A stretch of 36,596 nt of DNA. It comes from JAIVGV01 sp035295985. Lineage in GTDB: Bacteria; Acidobacteriota; Blastocatellia; Pyrinomonadales; Pyrinomonadaceae. Numbering within the stretch: the first letter of the stretch is position 1; every line of letters begins with the position of its first letter. The position numbers and the translations under genes were made by a program. Below, piece after piece: positions 15,834 through 23,866 of this stretch. The notes beneath the pieces are model-generated. The model searched no databases. It saw nothing but the letters and a program-made list of their open reading frames with translations, and was not told the DNA's origin. The stretch covers positions 1 through 36,596 of the forward strand of contig DATHBT010000312.1 in assembly GCA_035295985.1 (NCBI GenBank), written 5' to 3'.

Positions 15834-18032
15834 CTTCAAAAATTTGTCGAACCAGGCGAGCGTGCGCTCAAGGGCGTCTAAGCGGTGGCGCGGCTCGCGG
15901 AAGCCGTGGCCCTCGCGGGGGTAGCGCACGAGGACGGTCTCGATGCCGCGCCGTTTCAGTGCCGTGTACATTTCCTCGGCCTGTGTGATGTGTACGTCGT
16001 TGTCGAGTTCGCCGTGGATGAGCAGGAGCGGGGTCTGCGCGTCGCGCACGTAGCGGATGGGCGAGAAGCGCCAGAGCAGATCGTAGTCGTCCCAGGGGAA
16101 GCCGCCGAACTCCGCGTGGATCAAGTCCTGGTAGAGCGAGGTGGCGTAGAAGCTGACGAGGTTGCTGACGGAGGCCGAGGCGACCGCCGCGCGGAAGCGC
16201 GTGGTCTGCGTGACGATCCAGTTGGTCATGAAGCCGCCGTAGCTGCCGCCGGTCACGCCCATGCGGTTGCGGTCGATCCATGAGTATTTTTTCAGCGCCT
16301 CGTCCACGCCCGCCATCAGGTCGCGGTAGTCGCCGCCGCCCCACTCGCGCAGCGTCCCGTCCGAAAACTTCTGCCCGTAGCCGGTCGAGCCGCGCGGGTT
16401 GATGAAGAGGACGGCGTAGCCGCGCGCGGCGTATGCCTGGAAGGTCGCGTTGAAGCCGTAACCGTACATCCCATGCGGCCCGCCGTGGACGCTCAGGATC
16501 AGCGGATAACTCTCGCCGTCGCGCCAGCCCACGGGCTTCATCAGCCAGCCCTGCACGCGCGTGTTGTCGAAGCTGCGGAAGGTCAACTCCTCAGGCTCGG
16601 AGAGGCTGACCGAGCGCAGGAGTTGCCGGTTGTGATCGCTCAACTGGAAGGGAAACAGCGGCCGCTGCTGCGCCGGCGCGACGTATTGGACGAACAACTC
16701 GGCCGGGTTCAGCGCGTCGCTCGCGGTGAGCGCGAGCGTCAGCAGTTGGCCGCCCGCGTCGGGCGAGCCGGCGGGCGGACGCAAGCGCGCAGGCGTGCGC
16801 CCGACTGTGAACGCGCCGACCTGGAAGGGCCGCAGCCGCCTTTCGCCGAAACTGATGATCTCCCCGCCCGGCCCGCGCGCCGCCGTCGCCGCGGCGGCGA
16901 TTAGCGGCGCGAAGACGTTCTGCGCGCGGCCGTCGCCGCTGATGCCGGCGCGGTAGATGAAGGTCTGCCCGCGGTCGCCGGCCGTGAAGAAGACGGAGCG
17001 TCCGTCGGGCGACCAGCGCGGCGAGCGCGCGCGGCGGTCAAGGTCGCGGTCGAGTTTGCGCCGCTCGCCGCTTGAGACTTCGACCGTCCAGACGTGCGCG
17101 TCCTCCGCGACGCTGTCAATAGTCGTCACCTCGCGCGTCGTCGCCGTGTGCGCGATCAGGCGGCCGTCGGGCGACCAGGCGGGTTCGTACTCGCAGCCGC
17201 GCGTGTTGGTCAACTGGCGGACGCGCCCTTCGAGGTTGACGGTAAAGATGTCGGAGTTGTTGTTGGCGTCCGGGTCGGGTTCGCGGTTCGAGAGGAAGGC
17301 CACCTCGTCGCCGCGCGGCGAGTAGGCGACGGCGTGATCGTAGTACGCGCCGGAAGTGAGCTGCCGCGGCGCGGGCGCGTCAACGTCCGTCACCCAGACG
17401 TGCGGGCGCAGCCGATCCGAGAAGCCCGCGCGCGACTTGTACTGGATGCGCTCGACGACGCGCGGGTCGTCCCTCGAATCATCGCGCCGCGTGTCGGCCG
17501 TTCCGACGACTGCCGCGCCCGCGTCCCCGCCCTCTTCCGTCGCGTGGACGTAGGCGATGCGTCGCCCGTCCGGCGACCACGAGAAGGTTTCGCCGGCGTA
17601 GGGGATATGAAAATTCGACGAGCGCATCTCAGCGACGAAGCGCGGGCGTCGATCAGAGGGCGCGACGATCCACAGCCCCGTCTGCTGCCCGCGCGACGCG
17701 ACGAAGGCGAGGCGGCGGCCGTCGGGCGACCAGCGAGGCCGCGAGCCGTTCCACTCGCCGGAGAGCAGTAGCTCCGGCGCGCGCCGCGGGTCGTCTGTGC
17801 GCGCGAGCCACAGGGCCGAGCGCGTCGAGTCGCCTTCGGTGGTCGAGACGGTGTAAGCGACCCAGCCCCCGTCCGGCGAAATCTGCGGGTCGCCGACGGC
17901 CGCCACGCGCAGCGTGTCGGCGGGCGTCATCCCGCGCTGGGCGCGCGCCGCCACACCGAGCGCCGCGATGAGGAGCAAGACACAAAGTGCCTTCGCGCCT
18001 TTGCGCCTTTGCGTGAGACTCTTACAGCCCAT
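15831..18032 (-). CDS. S9 family prolyl oligopeptidase-type serine peptidase, secreted
   Basis: This protein of about 733 residues has a signal peptide, a beta-propeller built from PD40/WD40-like blades (repeated WSPDGR motifs from about residue 35 to 440), and a C-terminal alpha/beta-hydrolase domain. The nucleophile is Ser597 in GGSYGGF. The acid is in HGELDNDVH and the histidine in REGHGF near the C-terminus. Such enzymes cleave short peptides, often after proline or from acylated N-termini. ATG 18032 was chosen because GAGGG lies six bases upstream; ATG 18053 would add seven residues. The n-region (CKSLTQRRKGAKA) is encoded by an arm of the F2 element, so that element supplied the start and part of the signal peptide. 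The start overlaps the GxxExxY gene by 11 bp. Confidence 0.9.
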   Translation of the reverse strand: MGCKSLTQRRKGAKALCVLLLIAALGVAARAQRGMTPADTLRVAAVGDPQISPDGGWVAYTVSTTEGDSTRSALWLARTDDPRRAPELLLSGEWNGSRPRWSPDGRRLAFVASRGQQTGLWIVAPSDRRPRFVAEMRSSNFHIPYAGETFSWSPDGRRIAYVHATEEGGDAGAAVVGTADTRRDDSRDDPRVVERIQYKSRAGFSDRLRPHVWVTDVDAPAPRQLTSGAYYDHAVAYSPRGDEVAFLSNREPDPDANNNSDIFTVNLEGRVRQLTNTRGCEYEPAWSPDGRLIAHTATTREVTTIDSVAEDAHVWTVEVSSGERRKLDRDLDRRARSPRWSPDGRSVFFTAGDRGQTFIYRAGISGDGRAQNVFAPLIAAAATAARGPGGEIISFGERRLRPFQVGAFTVGRTPARLRPPAGSPDAGGQLLTLALTASDALNPAELFVQYVAPAQQRPLFPFQLSDHNRQLLRSVSLSEPEELTFRSFDNTRVQGWLMKPVGWRDGESYPLILSVHGGPHGMYGYGFNATFQAYAARGYAVLFINPRGSTGYGQKFSDGTLREWGGGDYRDLMAGVDEALKKYSWIDRNRMGVTGGSYGGFMTNWIVTQTTRFRAAVASASVSNLVSFYATSLYQDLIHAEFGGFPWDDYDLLWRFSPIRYVRDAQTPLLLIHGELDNDVHITQAEEMYTALKRRGIETVLVRYPREGHGFREPRHRLDALERTLAWFDKFLK

Positions 18033-18435
18033 TAACCACCCTCGTGATCCCATCCTTAATCAACTCCGACCCAAAGTTGATCAGCAAGCCGAGCCGCTTG
18101 TCGGCCAGCCGCAGGTAAGTCAGCAGTTGCTTCTTGTGTACTGGAGCAACCGCTTCGACGGATTTCAACTCGACGATGACTTTACCACCGGCGATCAGAT
18201 CGGCCCTGAAGCCCATGTCCATCCGCACGGCCTCATAGACTACAGGGATACCTTGCTGCCTGACCACCGTGATGCCGTTCTTCTCCAACTCGTAGGCCAG
18301 CGCGGCCTCGTAAACGGATTCGAGGAGGCCGGGGCCGAGCGTCGTGTGAATCTTGTAGGCTGCGTTCACGATTTCTCTGGCGATCTGATTTTCGTTCATG
18401 AGGATTACCTCGCGCAAAGGCGCAAAGGCGCAAAG
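17991..18435 (-). mobile_element. Long F2 element: GxxExxY gene between inverted-repeat arms
   Basis: Arms 17991-18017 and 18409-18435 are complementary at 25 of 27 positions. The 391-bp loop is almost entirely the GxxExxY gene: its ATG begins 9 bp inside one arm and its stop ends 4 bp from the other. Two short copies (12623-12699 and 35911-35988) share both arm sequence and the bases just inside the arms. For example, on the minus strand GCGCGAG then TTATTCCT in the short copy corresponds to GCGCGAG then GTAATCCT here, and GTCTCACGC is shared at the other end. This supports one family with gene-bearing and gene-less forms. Transposition itself is inference. Confidence 0.72.
18022..18399 (-). 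CDS. GxxExxY family protein, PD-(D/E)XK nuclease-like
   Basis: This 125-residue protein has the family motif GLLESVY (Gly24, Glu27, Tyr30). It also has a RecB-like nuclease signature: Asp67 in FRADLI, Glu77-Leu-Lys79 in VELKS, and Gln91-LLTY95 (QxxxY). These residues suggest a metal-dependent nuclease fold; activity has not been shown by anything visible here. ATG 18399 is supported by GAGG eight bases upstream. A longer start at 18459 would only add residues encoded by the repeat arm. The gene fills the loop of the long F2 element and overlaps the start of the S9 peptidase gene by 11 bp. The family is known to occur in highly variable copy number. Confidence 0.88.
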   Translation of the reverse strand: MNENQIAREIVNAAYKIHTTLGPGLLESVYEAALAYELEKNGITVVRQQGIPVVYEAVRMDMGFRADLIAGGKVIVELKSVEAVAPVHKKQLLTYLRLADKRLGLLINFGSELIKDGITRVVNGL

Positions 18436-18459
18436 CCGGCGGAAGTTGAGGGCTCCCAT

Positions 18460-19959
18460 TCATCGTGAGAGTTCGGCGCAGGTGTCTTGCAGCAGTCGCC
18501 ACGCGCGTGCGACGTGCGCCTCGGTCGTGCGGATGTTGCCGACGGCGAGGCGGAGCGTGAAGCGTCCGTCGAGCTTCGTGTGCGAGAGGAACGCCTCGCC
18601 GGTCGCGTTGACGGCGTGCATGATCCGCTCGTTCAGCCCGTCGAGGCGCGCGGCGCGCTCTTCGTCCGACTCGCCTTCGCGCCGCGGGCAGGCGCGGAAG
18701 CAGACGAGGCTCAGGGGCACGGGCGCGAGCAGTTCCCAGCCGGGGGTGGATTCGATCCACGAGGCGAAGAGGCGCGCGAGGCGGCAGTGCTCGCGGATGC
18801 GCGCGGCGAGTCCTTCGCGGCCGAAGTAGCGGAGCACCATCCAGAGTTTCAGGGCGCGGAAGCGCCGGCCGAGCTGGACGCCGTACTCGGAGTGGTTGCG
18901 CACGTCCCCGCGCCCCCCTTCGAGCGTGCGGAGGTATTCGGGGACGAGCGAGAAGGCGCGGTGCAGCAAGTCCATCCGGCGCGTGTAGAGGACGGAGAGG
19001 TCGAAGGGCGTGAAGAGCCACTTGTGCGGGTTGAGCGTCAGCGAATCAGCGCGCTCGCAGCCTTCGAGGACGTGGCGCAGCTCGGGCACGACCGCGGCCG
19101 AACCTGCGTAGGCCGCGTCAACGTGCAGCCAGAGTTGTTCGCGCCCGCAGACTTCGGCGACAGCGGGGACGGGGTCGATGCTCGAAGTCGAGGTCGTGCC
19201 GACGGTGGCGACGACGCAGAAGGGAAGATGCCCGGCGGCCCTGTCCTCTTCGACGGCGCGCGCGAGCGCGGCCGAGTCCATGCGGAACTCGGCGTCGGCC
19301 GCGATCTTCCGCAAGCTGCGCTGGCCGAGGCCGAGCGTGATGACGCATTTTTCGACCGACGAGTGCGACTGCTCCGACGCGTAGACGCGCAGCAGCGGCA
19401 GGTCGGCACGCCCGCTCATGCCGTCCTCGCGCACTCGGAGGTTTAGTCCCTCGCGCGCGGCGGCGACGGCGTGGAGTGTGGAGACGGAGGCGGTGTCGTA
19501 GATGATCCCCGAAAAATTTTCCGGGAGGCCGATCATCTGGCGCAGCCACGAGAGCGCGACCTCTTCGAGTTCCTGCGCGGCGGGGGCCGCGCGCCAGAGC
19601 AGCGCCTTCACGTCGAAGGCGGCCGAGAGCATCTCGCCGAAAATGCCGGGCGCGGAGGTGGAGGTGGCGAAGTAGGCGAAGAAGGCCGGGTGACTCCAGT
19701 GCGTGAGCGCGGGCACGACGAGGCGGTCAACGTCCGCGATGATCTCTTTCATCGGCTCGCCCGCTTCGGGCGGCGCGGGCGGGAGTTTCGAGACGAGCGC
19801 GCCCGGCTCTACTTGCGCGAGTACGGGGAGCTGTTCGACCCGCTCGAAGTAGTCCGCGATCCAGTCGACGACGGCGCGGCCGTGGCGGCGGAACTCCTCG
19901 GCGCTCATGTCGCCGAGCGGCGGCGCGAGTCTGACCCCGTCAGTCTCATCCTGTTCCAT
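18460..19959 (-). CDS. PLP-dependent group II decarboxylase (aromatic-amino-acid decarboxylase family)
   Basis: This 499-residue protein matches the full length of aromatic L-amino acid decarboxylases. It begins with EFRRHGRAVVDWIADYF, has HWSHPAFFAYF near residue 85, the cofactor-stacking histidine region ASEQSHSS, VATVGTTSTSSID, the cofactor-binding aspartate in HVDAAYAG, and the Schiff-base Lys313 in LNPHKWLF. The C-terminal RLAVGNIRTTEAHVARAW is typical. Substrates in the family are Trp, Tyr, Phe, DOPA or glutamate-like amino acids, and these cannot be told apart here. The stop codon is 24 bp from an arm of the F2 element. Confidence 0.92.
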   Translation of the reverse strand: MEQDETDGVRLAPPLGDMSAEEFRRHGRAVVDWIADYFERVEQLPVLAQVEPGALVSKLPPAPPEAGEPMKEIIADVDRLVVPALTHWSHPAFFAYFATSTSAPGIFGEMLSAAFDVKALLWRAAPAAQELEEVALSWLRQMIGLPENFSGIIYDTASVSTLHAVAAAREGLNLRVREDGMSGRADLPLLRVYASEQSHSSVEKCVITLGLGQRSLRKIAADAEFRMDSAALARAVEEDRAAGHLPFCVVATVGTTSTSSIDPVPAVAEVCGREQLWLHVDAAYAGSAAVVPELRHVLEGCERADSLTLNPHKWLFTPFDLSVLYTRRMDLLHRAFSLVPEYLRTLEGGRGDVRNHSEYGVQLGRRFRALKLWMVLRYFGREGLAARIREHCRLARLFASWIESTPGWELLAPVPLSLVCFRACPRREGESDEERAARLDGLNERIMHAVNATGEAFLSHTKLDGRFTLRLAVGNIRTTEAHVARAWRLLQDTCAELSR

Positions 19960-20058
19960 GCGGGGGATTCTACCGCAAGGGGTGCGCCGCGCGTCACACA
20001 GGCGGACGCGCGGCCTCCGGGTGTAGCGCGTCGCTTTCGTCTCCCGTGCTCGGGTCGG

Positions 20059-20661
20059 CTAATCCGGCCGCGGGCGGCGCAGCATGGGGAAGATGGGCGG
20101 GGCCGAGCCGACTTCGATCTTACCGAGCAACTCGAACCCGTGCCGCTGGTAGAGGGGGATGTTCCGCGGGTTCGTCGATTCGAGGTAGGCGAGCCGGTTC
20201 TCGCGGTCGCAGGGGACGAGCGCGTGCGCCATCAAAGCGGAACCGTAGCCCTGACCCTGCCGCGCCGGATCGACGCCGATCATCGGCAGATACCAGTGCG
20301 GCTCGTCGGGGTGGTAGCCCGCCATCTGCTCCAACTGAGCGGACACCTCTTCCTGCCTGCGCGCGGGGAGCGTGCGCCGGATTACCGCGCCCAATTCCTC
20401 TTCACGCGGGTGTACGCCGGGCGGGAGCCACAGCGCCGCGCCCGCGTGTCCTTCGGCGTAGTAACCCGTGCCGTGCTCGAAGGCGTTGCCGCCGAGCGCC
20501 CGGACGAAGTCGGGGAAGTAACTGAAGTAGTCGTGCGGGTCGGGGTAGGCCCATCGCGCGACGGGGTCGGAGCCGAACGCCAGCGCGATGACCGCCACGG
20601 CGGCGTCTTGCCCCGAAGGGGTCGCGGACTTGATTCGCGTTGTCATCTGCGGCGTCGTCAT
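20059..20661 (-). CDS. GNAT family N-acetyltransferase
   Basis: This protein of about 200 residues has the GNAT acetyl-CoA loop LPMIGVDPARQGQGYGSALM (near 130-150), followed by AYLESTNPRNIPLYQRHGFELLG. The N-terminal half (FGSDPVARWAYPD, then AALWLPPG) is typical of GNAT members that resemble puromycin-type acetyltransferases. The substrate cannot be predicted. ATG 20661 was chosen because GGAGG lies about seven bases upstream on the minus strand; a start at 20694 adds eleven residues without such a site. Confidence 0.88.
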   Translation of the reverse strand: MTTPQMTTRIKSATPSGQDAAVAVIALAFGSDPVARWAYPDPHDYFSYFPDFVRALGGNAFEHGTGYYAEGHAGAALWLPPGVHPREEELGAVIRRTLPARRQEEVSAQLEQMAGYHPDEPHWYLPMIGVDPARQGQGYGSALMAHALVPCDRENRLAYLESTNPRNIPLYQRHGFELLGKIEVGSAPPIFPMLRRPRPD

Positions 20662-21050
20662 AGGGTTCCTCCGTTCATGCCCTGTAACGCGCAATCCCCC
20701 CGACGATCAGCTCTCGGGCAAAGGCGGGCGGGAAGAAATCGCCGCGTGCCGCGCGGGGGCCGCGCCTGCGCTCCATAGTGGCTGGCCGACGAGGGGGAGG
20801 AAAAGCTCCCCCTGATCCGCAGTTTTAGTTCTCGACAGGTGGGGCTAAATGGGTATAATGCCGCGCGTCCCCAGTCTTTACAGCCGCGCGGCCCTTTTGT
20901 CAGAGGCAAAGCGCGGCCGTCCCGCAGCAGCAAGTTCTATAAATTCGATCCCTCGGAGCGGCCCGCGCGTGAGTGTGGGGCGTCGCGGGTCTGACGGCGC
21001 AGGCGGGCCGTCAGCCGCCGCCGGCTTCGGTTGAGGAGAGACGAAACTCG
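20662..21050. other. Intergenic region: promoter and structured leader of the symporter gene
   Basis: About 390 bp separate the divergent GNAT and symporter genes. It holds a GC hairpin with arms 20792-20799 and 20806-20813, the promoter at 20832-20859, and a transcribed leader of about 185 nt. In the leader, GCCGCGC (20883-20889) can pair with GCGCGGC (20911-20917), with an inner CTTT/CAAAG pairing. No riboswitch class was recognised. I see no credible gene here. Confidence 0.6.
20832..20859 (+). promoter_or_regulatory. Sigma70-type promoter for the symporter operon
   Basis: TCGACA (20832-20837, five of six -35 positions) and a perfect TATAAT (20854-20859) are separated by 16 nt. Transcription would begin near 20866, giving a long 5' leader before ATG 21051. 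Confidence 0.7.
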
Positions 21051-22754
21051 ATGAGTCGCGAAAAGCACACGGACATCAACCTCGACGGCGTGGCCGATTC
21101 GCGCGAGGGCTGGGCCTCGCAGCTCGGCCTCGTGCTGGCGATGGCCGGCAACGCCGTGGGCCTCGGCAACTTCCTGCGCTTCCCCGCGATCGCCGCGCGC
21201 AACGGCGGCGGGGCGTTCATGATCCCGTACTTCATCTCGCTGCTGCTGCTCGGCATCCCGCTGATGTGGATCGAGTGGGGGATCGGCCGCCACGGCGGCA
21301 AGTACGGCTACTCGACCTCGCCGGGGATGTTCCAGACCCTGTGGCGCCACCCGCTCGCCAAGTACCTCGGCGCTTTGGGCGTCTTCATCCCGCTCGCCTT
21401 CGTCATCTTCTACACCTACATCGAGTCGTGGACGCTCGGCTACGCCGTCCTCTCTTTCACGGGGCAGATGCCCTCGATCGAGGGGCAGTCGCCGCAGCAG
21501 GCCTTCTCGACGATGGGCAACTTCCTCGGCGCGTACCACGGGACGAACAACGGCTGGCCCGTGTCGGGCAGCGTGATGTCCTGGATCTTCCTCGCCATCA
21601 CGCTCTTCGCCAACATCTACATCATCTCGCGCGGCATCTCCGGGGGCATCGAGAAGGTGGCGAAGATCGGGATGCCGCTGCTGATTTTGTTCGCCGTCAT
21701 CGTCGGCATCCGCGTGCTCTCGCTGCCGGGCGCGATGGGCGGCATGGCCTTCGTGTGGAACCCCGACTTCTCGCAGCTCACGAACGGCGCGACGTGGCTC
21801 GCCGCCGCGGGGCAAATCTTCTTCACGCTCTCGCTCGGCACGGGTTCGATTGAGACCTACGCGAGCTACCTCAAGGAGAACGACGACATCGTGCTGACGG
21901 GCCTCGCCACCTCCTCGATGAACGAGTTCTGCGAGGTCATCCTCGGCGGCTCCATCGCCATCCCGGCCGCCACCGCCTTCTTCGGCGCGGGCGCGGCCAC
22001 GGCCATCGCCAACGCCGGCACCTTCAACCTCGGCTTCCAGACGATGCCCGCCGTCTTCTCGACCGTCCCGGCCGGCTTCATCTTCGGCGGCATCTGGTTC
22101 ACGCTGCTCTTCTTCGCTGGCATCACCTCGTCGCTCGCGCTCTCGCAGCCGGCGATGGCGTTCCTGCAGGACGAGCTGAAGCTGTCGCGCCAGCGCGCGG
22201 CGCTCATCGTCGGCTCGATCATCTTCGTCGCGGTCGTGCCCATCGTGCTCTTCCTCCAGCACGGCTACCTCGACGAGTTCGACTTCTGGTCGGGCGAGTT
22301 CCTGCTGCTCGTCTTCGCCCTCATCGAGACGATCCTCTTCTTCTGGATCTTCGGCGGGCGCAAAGCCTTCAACGAGATCAAGAAGGGGCAGCAGATCAAC
22401 CTGCCGGGCTTCTTCTACCCCATCATGAAGTACGTCGTCCCCACCCTGATCTCGGTCATCCTGATCAAGGGGACTATCGACTCGCTCATCCCGCGGATGT
22501 TCTCGAAGCGCTGGGTTGACGCCGCGGGCTTCAGCAAGGCGACGGCCGGCGTGGGCGAGCGGCTGATGTACGAGTTCGGGCTCGCCGGGCGCACGCTCGT
22601 CAACAACACGGACATCACCTCTTACGAGACGACGTTGCGCTGGGTGGCGCGCTTCGAGATGATCGCGCTGTGCGCCCTCGTCATGGCGATGACGGGCATC
22701 GCGTGGAAGAAGTACGGGCGCGGCAGGCTGGCGAAGGAGGCGGACGCGGCATGA
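21051..22754 (+). CDS. Sodium-dependent transporter, NSS (SNF) family, MetP-like
   Basis: This 567-residue protein has about 12 membrane segments. The NSS signature is in the first helix: LAMAGNAVGLGNFLRFP (about residues 30-46), which carries the sodium- and substrate-binding backbone. GGGAFMIPYF follows in helix 2. Family members import amino acids with sodium. The overlapping small gene downstream resembles MetS, the small subunit of the methionine/alanine transporter MetPS, so an amino acid such as methionine or alanine is a plausible substrate. ATG 21051 is preceded by GAGGAG at about 12 bases; an upstream in-frame ATG at 20973 adds residues that do not resemble the family. Confidence 0.92.
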   Translation: MSREKHTDINLDGVADSREGWASQLGLVLAMAGNAVGLGNFLRFPAIAARNGGGAFMIPYFISLLLLGIPLMWIEWGIGRHGGKYGYSTSPGMFQTLWRHPLAKYLGALGVFIPLAFVIFYTYIESWTLGYAVLSFTGQMPSIEGQSPQQAFSTMGNFLGAYHGTNNGWPVSGSVMSWIFLAITLFANIYIISRGISGGIEKVAKIGMPLLILFAVIVGIRVLSLPGAMGGMAFVWNPDFSQLTNGATWLAAAGQIFFTLSLGTGSIETYASYLKENDDIVLTGLATSSMNEFCEVILGGSIAIPAATAFFGAGAATAIANAGTFNLGFQTMPAVFSTVPAGFIFGGIWFTLLFFAGITSSLALSQPAMAFLQDELKLSRQRAALIVGSIIFVAVVPIVLFLQHGYLDEFDFWSGEFLLLVFALIETILFFWIFGGRKAFNEIKKGQQINLPGFFYPIMKYVVPTLISVILIKGTIDSLIPRMFSKRWVDAAGFSKATAGVGERLMYEFGLAGRTLVNNTDITSYETTLRWVARFEMIALCALVMAMTGIAWKKYGRGRLAKEADAA

Positions 22755-22942
22755 CGAACCTGACCATCGCAACCTTTCTGGCGTTCATACAGGCGGCAGC
22801 GCCCGCGGCGGCGCGCGAGCAGCAGGCGGGGCAGGTGCTGACCGGCGGCGGCTGGCTCTTCATGAGCATGGCGTGGGTCTTCATCCTCGTGCTCGTCTAT
22901 TTCACCTTCTCGAAGGTGCTGCTGGCGGGCCGGAAGAAGTAG
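22751..22942 (+). CDS. MetS-like small subunit of NSS transporter
   Basis: This 63-residue protein has one or two hydrophobic segments: residues 4-20, possibly signal-like, and the main helix 33-56. It ends with basic GRKK. Its ATG overlaps the stop codon of the symporter gene (ATGA), so translation is probably coupled. This layout matches the MetPS-type transporters, where a small membrane subunit is needed for activity. The C-terminal half, GGWLFMSMAWVFILVLVYFT, is clearly related to the orphan small protein at 26055-26234. Confidence 0.82.
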   Translation: MTNLTIATFLAFIQAAAPAAAREQQAGQVLTGGGWLFMSMAWVFILVLVYFTFSKVLLAGRKK

Positions 22943-22993
22943 CGGGCGCGCCCGGACGTGTTTTCTAAGGTGGCGGGCCGGGCGGTAGACTTC

Positions 22994-23029
22994 GCGCCGC
23001 CGTCGTCAAACGTTTGACGACGGCGGCGC
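22994..23029 (+). terminator. 36-nt perfect palindrome, probable terminator
   Basis: Arms 22994-23011 and 23012-23029 are perfect 18-nt complements with no spacer, centred on CAAACGTTTG. It lies 52 bp after the transporter operon. There is only a weak pyrimidine tract after it, so an additional role as a protein-binding site is possible. Confidence 0.6.
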
Positions 23030-23060
23030 TTCTCGCATCGGGCCGGGGAAGTTAACGAAG

Positions 23061-23654
23061 TTGGCGAGCACGAAGGCGAGGCAGAACAGGAACCGCGAGG
23101 CAGGCGCGCTGCCGGCCGACGCCGCGCGCCTGCTCGAAATCATCCTCGAAGAGATTCGCGCGCCGGCCGACACGCAGAAGGTGTTGGATCGCTGGCCGGC
23201 GATTGAGACGTGCGAGGAGGAGGCGCGCGCCTTCCTCAAAGCGAAGGACAGGTACGGGCGGCGCGAGGCTTACATCACGAGCGAGCGGCTCTGGTTCAAC
23301 AAGTACGGCTGGTTCATGGCGCGCGTCGCAACTTACTTCGGCCTCCTCTGCTTCGTCTTCTTCTTCGCGGTGCGCGGCGTCGGCGTGGACTTCCTGACCG
23401 CGCTCATCCTCGGCGCGGCCGGCTACTACCTGCTGCTCGTCACGCTCTCGAACCTGCGCTACCGCGACAAGAACCGCAGGCGGCGGAAACTGGTGGACGC
23501 GGAGGCCCGCCGCTACCAGCGCGACATCGTGAAGGTGGCGTCCGCGCTGATGAAGCGTTTCGGCGTCGCGACGGAGCGACACCCCATCGGCGACCCGCGC
23601 ACGCCCGCCGGGCTTGAGCAGCGCGAGGACGGCTACTACATCCCCGTTGACTGA
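23061..23654 (+). CDS. Hypothetical membrane protein
   Basis: This 197-residue protein has a soluble N-terminal part with a possible helical segment (about 20-70), two membrane helices (about 86-106 and 112-132), and a strongly basic stretch right after them (RYRDKNRRRRKL). A C-terminal helix and a short tail ending in YYIPVD complete it. I recognise no family. The start is TTG 23061, with GGGAAG upstream; no better-placed ATG is available. The topology suggests a hairpin membrane anchor with both ends in the cytoplasm. Confidence 0.65.
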   Translation: MASTKARQNRNREAGALPADAARLLEIILEEIRAPADTQKVLDRWPAIETCEEEARAFLKAKDRYGRREAYITSERLWFNKYGWFMARVATYFGLLCFVFFFAVRGVGVDFLTALILGAAGYYLLLVTLSNLRYRDKNRRRRKLVDAEARRYQRDIVKVASALMKRFGVATERHPIGDPRTPAGLEQREDGYYIPVD

Positions 23655-23717
23655 CGCCGCCGCGGTTCGCGTCGGGACTCCGGGCGGCTGTGAGTTGAGT
23701 GTCGAGGACAGGCACTC

Positions 23718-23795
23718 ACCACAAAGGCACAGAGAACACGGAGATCGCACGGAGAAATCCCTATGCCCGCTCCGTGTCGTCTGTGTCTCTGTGGT
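23718..23795. repeat. Inverted repeat, family F7
   Basis: Arms 23718-23742 (ACCACAAAGGCACAGAG...) and 23771-23795 are complementary at 21 of 25 positions, with a 28-nt loop. It lies in the 212-bp gap before the antiporter gene; the rest of the gap shows nothing recognisable. Confidence 0.82.
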
Positions 23796-23866
23796 AAATG
23801 TGACCCCCTGCCACTCAGGCGAAGAGTAGCAACGCTCGGCAAACAAACTTTTCGAGGTTCGTTCCA

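Noticed and set aside
18400..18459. N-terminal extension of the GxxExxY protein from ATG 18459
   Set aside because: These 20 residues are encoded by the repeat arm and have no Shine-Dalgarno sequence; ATG 18399 has GAGG at a good distance and matches the family start.
20866..21050. SAM or other riboswitch in the symporter leader
   Set aside because: The leader can fold, but none of the conserved riboswitch core sequences known to me is present.
20937..22772. 611-codon minus-strand open frame opposite the symporter gene
   Set aside because: The translation is dominated by Arg, Asp, Glu and His and lacks any hydrophobic core; it arises from GC-rich codon bias of the NSS gene.
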